NCBI GenBank assembly: GCA_958414825.1
Contig: CATYXQ010000036.1
Span: forward strand, 1-18,803
Direction of reading: 5' to 3'
Length of the DNA stretch: 18,803 nt
From: an uncultured Eubacteriales bacterium
GTDB lineage: Bacteria; Bacillota; Clostridia; Oscillospirales; CAG-272
The translations under genes were made by a program, and so were the position numbers. Every line of letters starts with the position of its first letter. Position 1 is the first letter of the stretch. Of this stretch, positions 1 to 6,752 are shown one piece after another. The notes under the pieces are model-generated. The model was not told where the DNA came from and did no database searches. It saw nothing but the letters and a program-made list of their open reading frames with translations.

Positions 1-901
1 ACTCGCCCATTCGCCAAAGCTCATTGCCCGTACTGCCTGCAATGTGCGGGGTCAAAATCACATTTTCCATACGATAAAAAGGATGATTTTTCTCAGGCGG
101 TTCAGGCATAGTAACGTCCAGCAAAGCCGTCCGATCCGGACACTCGGAAAACGCACGCACAAGATCCGCCTCAACCACCTGCGCGCCGCGACCGGTGTTG
201 ATAAACACCGCATGATCCGGCATTCGGGAAAACAGCGCATAATTCAGGATTCCAACCGTCTGCGGCTTGTTCGCCAAATGGTTGGTGACAACATTGCAAA
301 CAGAAAAAACCTCGTCAAGCTCCGCCCGAATCACACCAAGCGCGTCAGCCCGCTGGGCAGACAGAAACGGATCATAGACCAAAATTGCAGGCTTGGCAAA
401 CGCAAGACCGGAAATGACCAGCGAACCGATCTGTCCAGCGCCGAGCACGCCGATTTTGGCACCGAAATTGCCCGGAAACGCGGCGGCTGTCTTTTTTGCC
501 AACTTCGATTCGCCAGACTTCATCATCCGACATGCGGAAAAAAAGCCTTTCGCCGCCAACAGAATTTGACTGACTGTAAAAGCGGCTACCGGAATGGCAT
601 TGGCCGCCCACGCGCTGAACACACGCACGCCGCAATCCAAAAAAGGCCGTGCAAAGCCCTGCACCGATCCCGCCGCATAAAATACCGCGCGAAGCGACGG
701 AAAATACGACCGAATCTCCTCTGCTGAAAAACGCGGCATACCCCATGTGGAAAAAATGAACTCCACATCGGAAAATTCTGCGCATTCCTCCGCTCGGAAA
801 TTTCTGCCCGGAAGCGCGCCGCACATTTGCGCCAATCTTTTTTGTACGGCCTCCGAATATACCGAAAAAATCTTTTCGCCGCCCATAAAAATACTCTTCA
901 T
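1..901 (-). CDS. 2-hydroxyacid dehydrogenase, D-isomer family (C-terminus cut by window edge)
   Basis: NAD-dependent oxidation or reduction of a 2-hydroxy/2-keto acid in the cytoplasm is expected; the substrate cannot be read from the sequence. The frame is open from ATG at 901 to base 1, giving 300 residues. The family is usually about 320-340 residues, so only a short tail is missing. The nucleotide-binding Rossmann motif GAGQIG is at residues 154-159, followed by a beta-strand end VYDP. The catalytic set is visible: Arg238 in NTGRGA, Asp262 and Glu267 in LDVTMPEPP, and His286 in LTPHIAGS. The N-terminal substrate domain is weakly conserved. The start overlaps the stop of the upstream isomerase gene as ATGA (4 bases), so the two are translationally coupled and probably act on related carbohydrate or keto-acid substrates. 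The strand opposite carries a long open frame that is a shadow. Confidence 0.88.
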   Translation of the reverse strand, partial: MKSIFMGGEKIFSVYSEAVQKRLAQMCGALPGRNFRAEECAEFSDVEFIFSTWGMPRFSAEEIRSYFPSLRAVFYAAGSVQGFARPFLDCGVRVFSAWAANAIPVAAFTVSQILLAAKGFFSACRMMKSGESKLAKKTAAAFPGNFGAKIGVLGAGQIGSLVISGLAFAKPAILVYDPFLSAQRADALGVIRAELDEVFSVCNVVTNHLANKPQTVGILNYALFSRMPDHAVFINTGRGAQVVEADLVRAFSECPDRTALLDVTMPEPPEKNHPFYRMENVILTPHIAGSTGNELWRMGE

Positions 902-1656
902 TTCAAAGGCTCCTCCAGAATCTGTTTCAGCGCCCGCGCCGTGTTTTCAAGGCTCTCAGGCGCGCCGTCATGCATAAATTCAAGCAGCAGCGCATGATCG
1001 CGCGTACAATCCAACGCAGAGAGATAACGCCGCCAAACCGGCACGCCTGCTTCCAGCGGATATTTCGCTTTTTGAATCCAATGGAACACGTGTACATTTG
1101 TAATCAGCGGCGAAAGCTTCTGCACAGATTCCAAATTATACGCCGCATCCCGCCACTGATTCGGCTGCCAATACATCAAAAGCGCGGGCTGACCAACCGC
1201 CTGGATAAAATTCAAAGCCGCGCGCCAGTCATCGGTCAGCGTTCCCGGATGACACTCAAGCGAGAGCGTCATCTTTCTCTTTTCCGCAAGCGCAGCGGCC
1301 TTTTGCGCCTCAAGGCGCATAGCTTCAAGCGTCTCCGGCAAAACCGAAGAGGAGGCCTGCGTGCCGCACCATATACGCACCGAGGAAACGCCAAGCGCTT
1401 CGGCCGTGTCCAGAATAACCGGCAACTGTGCGCTCTGCCCCGCGCCGATTCGATAATAGCTGCCATAGGAAGCACAGCGCAGTCCGAATTTCTCTGTCAG
1501 CCGCGCCACACGCGCCGCATTGCCGAAATCTCCGGGCGGCACATGAACGTCGCCGCCCCACTCGATACAAAAAAGTCCGGTATGCGCTGCCAGAGTCACA
1601 ATCTGCCGGGGCGAAAGCGCGCGAAAAGAAACCGAACATAAACCGGGTAAAAACAT
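898..1656 (-). CDS. Sugar phosphate isomerase/epimerase (xylose isomerase-like TIM barrel)
   Basis: Predicted cytoplasmic TIM-barrel enzyme of the AP endonuclease 2/xylose isomerase-like family, which isomerises or epimerises sugars or related keto compounds; the exact substrate is unknown. Numbering from the upstream ATG at 1662, candidate metal ligands are Glu136 in LSLECHPG, His191 in NVHVFHW and Glu228 in LLLEFMHDG. Barrel-type strands alternate with helices over the whole length. The length of about 252 residues is normal. An in-frame ATG at 1662 directly abuts a GGGGGG Shine-Dalgarno tract, so I prefer the ATG at 1656, which has a 6-base spacer. The gene follows a good promoter (1737-1765) and a leader hairpin (1689-1716). 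It overlaps the dehydrogenase gene by four bases. A two-gene catabolic operon extending past the left edge is likely. Confidence 0.82.
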   Translation of the reverse strand: MFLPGLCSVSFRALSPRQIVTLAAHTGLFCIEWGGDVHVPPGDFGNAARVARLTEKFGLRCASYGSYYRIGAGQSAQLPVILDTAEALGVSSVRIWCGTQASSSVLPETLEAMRLEAQKAAALAEKRKMTLSLECHPGTLTDDWRAALNFIQAVGQPALLMYWQPNQWRDAAYNLESVQKLSPLITNVHVFHWIQKAKYPLEAGVPVWRRYLSALDCTRDHALLLEFMHDGAPESLENTARALKQILEEPLK

Positions 1657-1688
1657 AAACATCCCCCCGCCGCTTTTTAGAACCGCAA

Positions 1689-1716
1689 TTCAGCGGCGCA
1701 ACAGCGCCGTGCTGAA
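1689..1716 (-). other. Leader RNA hairpin ahead of the isomerase gene
   Basis: TTCAGC and GGCGC pair with GCGCC and GCTGAA around an AACA/TGTT loop, with a 2-base bulge, giving an 11-bp stem. It lies between the predicted transcription start (near 1730) and the ribosome binding site at 1663-1668. There is no following T-run, so it is not a terminator. It could stabilise the mRNA or bind a regulator; the function is inferred only from its position. Confidence 0.5.
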
Positions 1717-1736
1717 ATTTTCCGGTTTGTTTTGTT

Positions 1737-1765
1737 ATTTTACCATGTCATCCACATTTTTGCAA
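1737..1765 (-). promoter_or_regulatory. Sigma-A promoter for the isomerase/dehydrogenase operon
   Basis: On the minus strand, -35 TTGCAA (1765-1760), a 17-base spacer and -10 TAAAAT (1742-1737), with a TGG extended -10 directly upstream of the -10 box. It sits just after the terminator of the upstream gene, so it starts a separate unit. The predicted leader is about 75 bases. Confidence 0.65.
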
Positions 1766-1768
1766 GAG

Positions 1769-1794
1769 AAAACCGCCGGGAAACCGGCGGTTTT
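1769..1794 (-). terminator. Intrinsic terminator after the FrhB-like iron-sulfur gene
   Basis: Perfect 11-bp inverted repeat AAAACCGCCGG / CCGGCGGTTTT with a 4-base loop. On the minus strand it ends in TTTTCTC. It lies 40 bases past the stop codon at 1835. Confidence 0.8.
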
Positions 1795-1834
1795 GACCGT
1801 CGAAAAAGCAAGGTTTTCCGACGATGGGGCATAT

Positions 1835-3007
1835 CTACGAAATACTTGTTTTCCGACTAAACAGCTTTCGGAAACGATACGATAAACACACGAAAAAATA
1901 CGCGATATGATCCGAATAATTGGTTTTGCTGTATTTTTTCAAAATGCGGAAAAACCGCCCTTCAAAATAATCGTTCCAAAAAGCCGCACGGTCTTTCTCA
2001 GGCACAGCGGCAGGCGGCTGATTTGTAAGGCAAATTTCGCCCTTTGCCGATGCAACCTCAAAATCCTGCAAAGAGTTTTGACAAATTTCAAGCAGCCGCG
2101 TTCCGCGCTTGCTGCCAACGACGGCGGCCACCGCGTTTCCGGCATCCCCGTCTGCAATACAGGATAAATGAATATCCGAAACGCACAGTCCGGCAGAAAA
2201 TTTACAAGTATAACAAGCAGGTCTTAAAATCAGTCGCTTTTTCAGCCAGGAAGCATAATTGTCGCGGCGCACTCTTTTCCCGGCAGCCGTCATTTCACAG
2301 TGCATCCAGCGCGCAGCAGGATCGCTGTACAGCTTTACATCGTTCAGTTTCGCGTCGTATAATCGTTCACAATACTGTGTATACCGTTTCCAAACAAGCG
2401 GAGAAGCCGCTCCATGGCACGCTGTGTCACATGTAATCAAATCAGCGTCCTCCGCCAATTCTCCGAGATAAGCATACAATCCGGAAACCTCGCAGGGTCT
2501 GCCGAAAAACAGCACCGGCGTTCTATGCTCAAGATATTTCCGAATCTGCTCATAGCTGTTTTGAAGATCGCTTTGCAGACTGCTTGTGCAGTTCAAAAGC
2601 GAAGCGCTTTTCAGCGTATCGCAGCGCATATGAATCAGCCAATGATCGTCCTGATACTGCGCGCCGAACACAACGCCCCCAAATCGGACAAAACCATCGG
2701 CCAAACGGCGGCAAAAATAATTGAGCACATCAAAATCCAAGTCTTGAAATGCATTGTAGCGTGCCAGAAACACGTCTCCGAGTTCGTTATTTTTTTTCAT
2801 CGGATTGACAAACGAACAATTGACGCCGCTGCCCGCGCTGCTGCAAGCTCCGCAATGGATGCAAAGATCCGCCCGAAATCCCGGATAGAAAAACCCCTCT
2901 CCGTCAACTTTCAGCTTCAGCGCTTTGGTCGGGCATTTCAGCACGCACAGACCACAGCCGCTACACAACGTTTTATCCACAGTGATATTGCGAAGAAGAT
3001 CACGCAA
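1835..3007 (-). CDS. Coenzyme F420 hydrogenase/dehydrogenase beta-subunit-like protein with N-terminal 2[4Fe-4S] ferredoxin domain
   Basis: Predicted cytoplasmic electron-transfer or redox protein of the FrhB-like family; the substrate is unknown. Bacterial members often sit in cell-surface polysaccharide loci and need not use F420. The first cluster motif is Cys15-x2-Cys18-x2-Cys21-x3-Cys25-Pro. The second is Cys49, Cys52, Cys55 and a displaced Cys64, so the second cluster is irregular. FrhB-type signatures follow: FFGRPCEVSGL, CHGAASP and RPACYTCKF. The length of 390 residues is typical. The start is TTG at 3007, chosen for the AAGGGGG ribosome binding site about 8 bases upstream. It follows the agr operon in the same direction but a strong terminator separates them. 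An AT-rich candidate -10 lies at 3060-3070 with no convincing -35. Confidence 0.82.
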   Translation of the reverse strand: MRDLLRNITVDKTLCSGCGLCVLKCPTKALKLKVDGEGFFYPGFRADLCIHCGACSSAGSGVNCSFVNPMKKNNELGDVFLARYNAFQDLDFDVLNYFCRRLADGFVRFGGVVFGAQYQDDHWLIHMRCDTLKSASLLNCTSSLQSDLQNSYEQIRKYLEHRTPVLFFGRPCEVSGLYAYLGELAEDADLITCDTACHGAASPLVWKRYTQYCERLYDAKLNDVKLYSDPAARWMHCEMTAAGKRVRRDNYASWLKKRLILRPACYTCKFSAGLCVSDIHLSCIADGDAGNAVAAVVGSKRGTRLLEICQNSLQDFEVASAKGEICLTNQPPAAVPEKDRAAFWNDYFEGRFFRILKKYSKTNYSDHIAYFFVCLSYRFRKLFSRKTSIS

Positions 3008-3150
3008 AAAAGTCGCCCCCTTACCTTTTGCTCAGTCCATAATCTTCATTGATGGTTTTATTTTATCATATTGCACATATTTTTGCATAAAAACGTTTTA
3101 TATTGTTCAAATATGTCCTCGAATTGAAAATATCAGCATATATGATAGGA

Positions 3151-3184
3151 AAAAACGGCCGACTGAATCCAGTCGGCCGTTTTT
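3151..3184 (-). terminator. Strong intrinsic terminator of the agr-like operon
   Basis: Perfect 15-bp stem AAAAACGGCCGACTG / CAGTCGGCCGTTTTT with a 4-base loop, beginning 10 bases after the agrD stop. The T-run reads out on the minus strand and an A/T-symmetric stem makes it bidirectional. It isolates agrBD from the FrhB-like gene. Confidence 0.9.
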
Positions 3185-3194
3185 CGAAAACGTC

Positions 3195-3317
3195 TTACCG
3201 TGCGTTCTCTTCAACGAGACATGCCGGCGTCTTCGGCTGATAAGACAGTCCTGTAGAAGGCATACCTGCACCTGCATTGGCGATGTTCTCAATCAAATCC
3301 GCGAGAAAATCAAACAT
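3195..3317 (-). CDS. agrD: AgrD-like autoinducing peptide precursor with Ser in place of the ring Cys
   Basis: A 40-residue precursor of a secreted cyclic signal peptide, to be processed by the adjacent AgrB. It starts MFDFLADLIENI, a short amphipathic helix, then NAGAGMP, then STGLS, then the tail YQPKTPACLVEENAR. The tail matches the YQPKxPxxL recognition region seen in clostridial AgrD peptides. Aligned without gaps to staphylococcal AgrD-I (recalled from memory), Ser21 falls on the thiolactone Cys and STGLS on the five-residue ring. The peptide would then be an ester lactone, not a thiolactone. The only Cys, Cys33, is in the tail that should be removed. The start at 3317 has AAAGGGGG upstream with a 9-base spacer, and it overlaps the end of agrB by 8 bases. 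It is followed at once by a terminator. The identification rests on position, size and motif and is strong; the ring assignment is inference. Confidence 0.87.
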   Translation of the reverse strand: MFDFLADLIENIANAGAGMPSTGLSYQPKTPACLVEENAR

Positions 3318-3918
3318 GCTTATGCACCCCCTTTCTCTGTACCTTTGCGATTGCCATAAATATAAAAACCAGCGTAACCGTCAGCACTGCCACGCATAGA
3401 CAGCGCCGTACCGACGGTATATCCGGCAGCAACGCCATACCCATCAGAATCAAAAGTGAAAACGAAACAGTCAACCCCATCGACATTCGGCGGCTTTTGG
3501 CGATATGCTTCGGACCAATCGGACAATTGGGATGGAGCACAGGCGCATTGCAGAGAATATAAACGGATGAAATCAGCAGGCATCCGAGCAAAATCCATCT
3601 GGGCTCCCGCATACGCAAAAGTCCCTCAACCCCAAGCATAACCGCAACAAAGGAAAGATTGGACACAACAAAACATCCGCCATATGTACCGCAATGATAA
3701 CCGCCCGAACAGATCCTCAGCAAAGTAAAAATAAACAAATACAAAACTGCCGAGAAAAAGTCAAAAACGACCGCGCCGATAACCGTGATACTTATCATGC
3801 CGAAAAGCGTCGATAGTATAAGCATGAATCCGTACACATAGATCTCCCGATTGCGTTTTTTTTCCGCACAGCGGAAAATCAGGGAATCCGCTAAAAAGCA
3901 GGAAATTTTTTCCAACAT
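3310..3918 (-). CDS. agrB: AgrB-like membrane cysteine endopeptidase (AIP processing)
   Basis: Integral membrane protease that cuts the AgrD precursor, cyclises the signal and takes part in its export. The active site is visible: His75 in SGGYH and Cys82 in GTYGGC, seven residues apart as in staphylococcal AgrB (His77/Cys84). An Arg precedes it (LLRICSGGYH). There are about five to six hydrophobic segments, roughly residues 30-52, 53-70, 83-100, 108-125, 148-166 and 172-190. The length of 202 residues is normal. The start ATG at 3918 has GGTGATG about 8 bases upstream. The 3' end overlaps agrD by 8 bases, so the protease and its substrate are translationally coupled. It is separated from agrC2 by 93 bases holding a long hairpin. 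Identity is clear; substrate specificity for a Ser ring is inferred. Confidence 0.93.
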   Translation of the reverse strand: MLEKISCFLADSLIFRCAEKKRNREIYVYGFMLILSTLFGMISITVIGAVVFDFFSAVLYLFIFTLLRICSGGYHCGTYGGCFVVSNLSFVAVMLGVEGLLRMREPRWILLGCLLISSVYILCNAPVLHPNCPIGPKHIAKSRRMSMGLTVSFSLLILMGMALLPDIPSVRRCLCVAVLTVTLVFIFMAIAKVQRKGVHKHV

Positions 3919-3939
3919 CTGTTCATCACCAAAAATAAT

Positions 3940-3989
3940 ATAGCACAGAATACAGAACTGTTATACACCGCGTCCGTATTCTGCGCTAT
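3940..3989 (-). other. Long hairpin between agrC2 and agrB (possible attenuator or RNA processing site)
   Basis: The arms 3940-3957 and 3972-3989 are near-perfect inverted repeats: GTATTCTGCGCTAT against ATAGCACAGAATAC plus flanking pairs. As minus-strand RNA this forms a stem of about 17 bp with a few G-U pairs and a loop of about 14 bases. It is followed by UAUUAUUUUU and then the agrB ribosome binding site. It could partially terminate the agrA-C transcript, protect a processed agrBD mRNA end, or be a regulatory element; the sequence does not decide. Confidence 0.55.
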
Positions 3990-4011
3990 TTCGTCTTTGA
4001 ATTACATATTT

Positions 4012-5328
4012 TTACAACTTGTCGGCATTTTTGAGCAAAATTCGCGTTTTGAGGCAAAAACCATCACCGATGTGCTCCACACGCCCCTGATACCGATCCA
4101 CAATAAACCGAATCATTTGAGCATCGCACCCATACGCGCGCTTTGCCCCGCGCGCCGTGTCCCCCCGTTTGGCCTCCTGCGGATGCGCTTTCACCAAAAT
4201 CATGAGCATGGCGTCGGCCGACGTTATCGAAACTTCAACAAAGCGTTTTTGCGGATCAGGAATTTCAGCCGCAGATTCCAGCGCGCCGTCCAAAAGATTG
4301 ACCAGGAGCGCGCAGATATCGACCGTCTGAATTTTCACATCCTCCGGGTATGCCGCATAAATCGAAAGCGTCACATGCATCTCCCTCGCTTTGTCAGCCT
4401 TGTTGTTCAGAACGGCGTCCACAACCTCATTGCCGGTATAGCGCCGCATTTGAACAGTCGGCTGTCCGTCAGCCAGCATCTTCAAATATTTGCCGAGTTC
4501 CTCATACTGTCCCGCTTCCGCCATCGCGTTCATGACGCGCAGGTGATTGTGAAAGTCATGTGATACTTTCGCAATTTCGGAATACGCCCGATTTAAACGT
4601 ATGCTGTTATCCTCAAGCGTATCCGCTTTAAAGGCCAGCACATCCCGCTCAATCCGCTGCGTCTTCATATTAGAACAGGCCGCAACCAGTATCCAAAGAC
4701 CCGCAAAAAACAAAAGCATAAACAGCCACGCAATCAACACCGATTTTTTGATCTCCGCCGCGTCCCCTACCAAAACCGCGTTAATCAGAAACTGCATGAA
4801 AAAGAAACAAAACATTCCTGAGACGATCAGAGCCAGGCTGACTTTGTTGTTCATTTGAATGCGGCGTCCGCGTTTACGCCGACGCGCAATCAAGTACACT
4901 GCAATCAGAGAAAACTGCTGAAACCAGATGTACGCCGCCCGCGCGCCCCCTGCTTCGGTAATAATCGTCACGGTATTATCGACTTCATATAAAAGCTCAA
5001 CAATAAATACAATCAAAAAATCATACGCCGCTATTATAACATAATAAATTACGGAAACACTGAGCGTCTGAATAAAATTCGCCCGATACAGCCAAAGCGC
5101 CAGCAAAGAAGCGACTGCCGCCACAACCGCCGTAAGCACAAAAGAAAACAGCGAAACCGCATTCAGCCAGTACAGCATTAACGTCAGGGCAAGGCCGCCG
5201 AGCACACAGGCTCCCCAATGCTTCCGCCCGGAAAAACGTTTTTCAAAAAACAAACTATAAACACAGCATAAAATGTAACATTCCAGAAAAAAAGCAATAT
5301 TTTCCGAGACTATATAAAACCACGTCAT
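4012..5328 (-). CDS. agrC: AgrC-like sensor histidine kinase 2 with degenerate ATP-binding domain
   Basis: Paralogue of the neighbouring receptor kinase; 24 of the first 30 residues are identical. The N-terminal half has about six membrane segments to residue 218 and is predicted to bind the peptide signal. The dimerisation/phospho-acceptor region is intact, with His257 in KVSHDFHNHL. The GHKL domain is damaged: the N-box reads NLLDGALES, with Gly348 where the Mg-ATP-binding Asn belongs. The VKN of the paralogue is VKA here. The ATP-lid and G2 glycines are gone (RAYGCDAQMI against RIHGYGLKII). The frame is otherwise full-length (438 residues), so this is not a simple broken gene. Catalysis is probably lost while phospho-acceptance could remain. 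The start ATG at 5328 has only a distant GAGGA (spacer about 12), so translation may be weak. It lies 32 bases after agrC1. Confidence 0.88.
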   Translation of the reverse strand: MTWFYIVSENIAFFLECYILCCVYSLFFEKRFSGRKHWGACVLGGLALTLMLYWLNAVSLFSFVLTAVVAAVASLLALWLYRANFIQTLSVSVIYYVIIAAYDFLIVFIVELLYEVDNTVTIITEAGGARAAYIWFQQFSLIAVYLIARRRKRGRRIQMNNKVSLALIVSGMFCFFFMQFLINAVLVGDAAEIKKSVLIAWLFMLLFFAGLWILVAACSNMKTQRIERDVLAFKADTLEDNSIRLNRAYSEIAKVSHDFHNHLRVMNAMAEAGQYEELGKYLKMLADGQPTVQMRRYTGNEVVDAVLNNKADKAREMHVTLSIYAAYPEDVKIQTVDICALLVNLLDGALESAAEIPDPQKRFVEVSITSADAMLMILVKAHPQEAKRGDTARGAKRAYGCDAQMIRFIVDRYQGRVEHIGDGFCLKTRILLKNADKL

Positions 5329-5360
5329 ACTTTTATTTTTTCCTCATTACGGCAGACTTC

Positions 5361-6752
5361 TCATTTAAAAATCACGCTCTCTGCGTTCGTATTCTCTTTC
5401 GACTGCTCCTCAGCGTCATTCTTTTCATGCACCACATTAAGCAAAACCCGCGCTGTGAAAAATCCGTCTTTGCACTTCTGATTCATGTTTCCGTTATACC
5501 GCTCGATCACCGACCAGATAATTTTCAGTCCGTATCCATGTATGCGTTTATCGGCTTTGCTTGTGACGCCCCGGTTTGCAATGCGCACATTTTCAGCCAC
5601 CGCATTTTTCACCTGCACCATCAACATCGAGTTGACCGCGCCGATCGTAATCTCCACAAAACGCTTTTTCGGATCCGCAATTTTAATACTGGCTTCAATC
5701 GCATTATCCAAAAGATTCACCAGGAGCGCACAGATATCCACCGAGCGAATTTGCACCCTCGGCGGATAACTCGCATGGATCGAAAACATCACATTCTGCA
5801 TTCGCGCTTCCTGCGCCTTATTGTTCAGAACAGCATCTACAATCTCCACGCCGGTATACATCTGCATCCGCAAAGGCGGCTGTTCATCGGTCAATACCCG
5901 CAAATATCTGCGTACTTCTTCGCACTGTCCCGCATACATCATCGAATTCATTGTACGCAGATGATTGCCGAAATCATGCGAGACTTTGGCAATCTCGGAA
6001 TACGCCTGATTCAAACGCATACTGTTTTCCTCCAGCGCGTCCACCTTGGAAGCAACCACGTCCTTTTCAATCTTCTGCGCCTCTATCTTGGAATATGCCG
6101 CGACCAGCGCCCAAATACCGACGAAAAACAAAAGCATAAACAGCCACGCGATCAACACTGATTTTTTAATCTCCGCCACATCTCCGACCAAAACTGCGCT
6201 GATCAGATACTGCATAAAGAAAAAGCAAAGCACACCGGAGACGATCAGCGCAAGGCTGACCCGGTTGCCCAACTGAATACGGCGCTTTTGTTTATTTCTC
6301 CGCATCAAAATCAAGTATACCGCGATCAGCGAAATTTTCTGGAACCAGATATACGCGGTTCGCGCCGGTCCCACCACGGTGCTAATGGTCAGGGTAAAGT
6401 TGTCCACTTCAAATAACAGTTCAACAATGGATACGATCAAAAAATCATACGCTAAAATCAAAACAAAATAAATCACGGAAACGCTGAGCGTTTGAATTAG
6501 ATTTGCCCGATAAAGCGCAAGAGCTATAAGCGACGATACCGTCACCACGGCGGCCGAATTGAAAAAGGAAAACAACGCAAGCGAATTCAACCAGGCAAGC
6601 ATAACCATCAAAATAAAACCACTAAGCACACATGCGCCGGTATGCCGCCACCTGGAAAGACGCTTTTCAAAAAACAGGCTATATGTACAGCACAATATGT
6701 AACATTCCAGAAAAGAAACCAAGTTCTCGGAAAGCGTATAAAACCATGTCAT
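5361..6752 (-). CDS. agrC: AgrC-like sensor histidine kinase 1 (intact)
   Basis: Membrane receptor kinase of the AgrC/HPK10 type, expected to sense the cyclic peptide and phosphorylate AgrA. About six membrane segments occupy residues 1-220. A coiled linker leads to the phospho-acceptor His259 in KVSHDFGNHLRTM. The GHKL ATPase domain is complete: N-box NLLDNAIEA with Asn350, VKNAV, and ATP-lid/G2 motif GVTSKADKRIHGYGLKII with Gly406 and Gly408. The length is 463 residues, including a charged tail of about 20 residues that the paralogue lacks. The start ATG at 6752 overlaps the agrA stop as ATGA, so the kinase and regulator are translationally coupled. It is the first of two tandem receptor genes, probably from a local duplication. 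Identity is firm; ligand identity is inferred from the operon. Confidence 0.93.
   Translation of the reverse strand: MTWFYTLSENLVSFLECYILCCTYSLFFEKRLSRWRHTGACVLSGFILMVMLAWLNSLALFSFFNSAAVVTVSSLIALALYRANLIQTLSVSVIYFVLILAYDFLIVSIVELLFEVDNFTLTISTVVGPARTAYIWFQKISLIAVYLILMRRNKQKRRIQLGNRVSLALIVSGVLCFFFMQYLISAVLVGDVAEIKKSVLIAWLFMLLFFVGIWALVAAYSKIEAQKIEKDVVASKVDALEENSMRLNQAYSEIAKVSHDFGNHLRTMNSMMYAGQCEEVRRYLRVLTDEQPPLRMQMYTGVEIVDAVLNNKAQEARMQNVMFSIHASYPPRVQIRSVDICALLVNLLDNAIEASIKIADPKKRFVEITIGAVNSMLMVQVKNAVAENVRIANRGVTSKADKRIHGYGLKIIWSVIERYNGNMNQKCKDGFFTARVLLNVVHEKNDAEEQSKENTNAESVIFK

Noticed and set aside
44..727. Long rightward open frame opposite the hydroxyacid dehydrogenase
   Set aside because: It is Arg/His-rich with no recognisable domain, and the minus strand there encodes an unmistakable Rossmann-fold dehydrogenase.
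3107..3292. 61-residue minus-strand frame overlapping agrD
   Set aside because: It runs through the operon terminator and has no AgrD features. The correct peptide is in another frame from 3317 to 3195.
3953..3962. AACAGTTCTG on the minus strand, resembling an AgrA half-site, upstream of agrB
   Set aside because: No partner half-site is present 21 bp away, and the sequence is part of the hairpin loop and arm.
5427..6161. Rightward 244-residue open frame opposite agrC1
   Set aside because: His/Arg-rich antisense shadow of a clear kinase domain, with no ribosome binding site.
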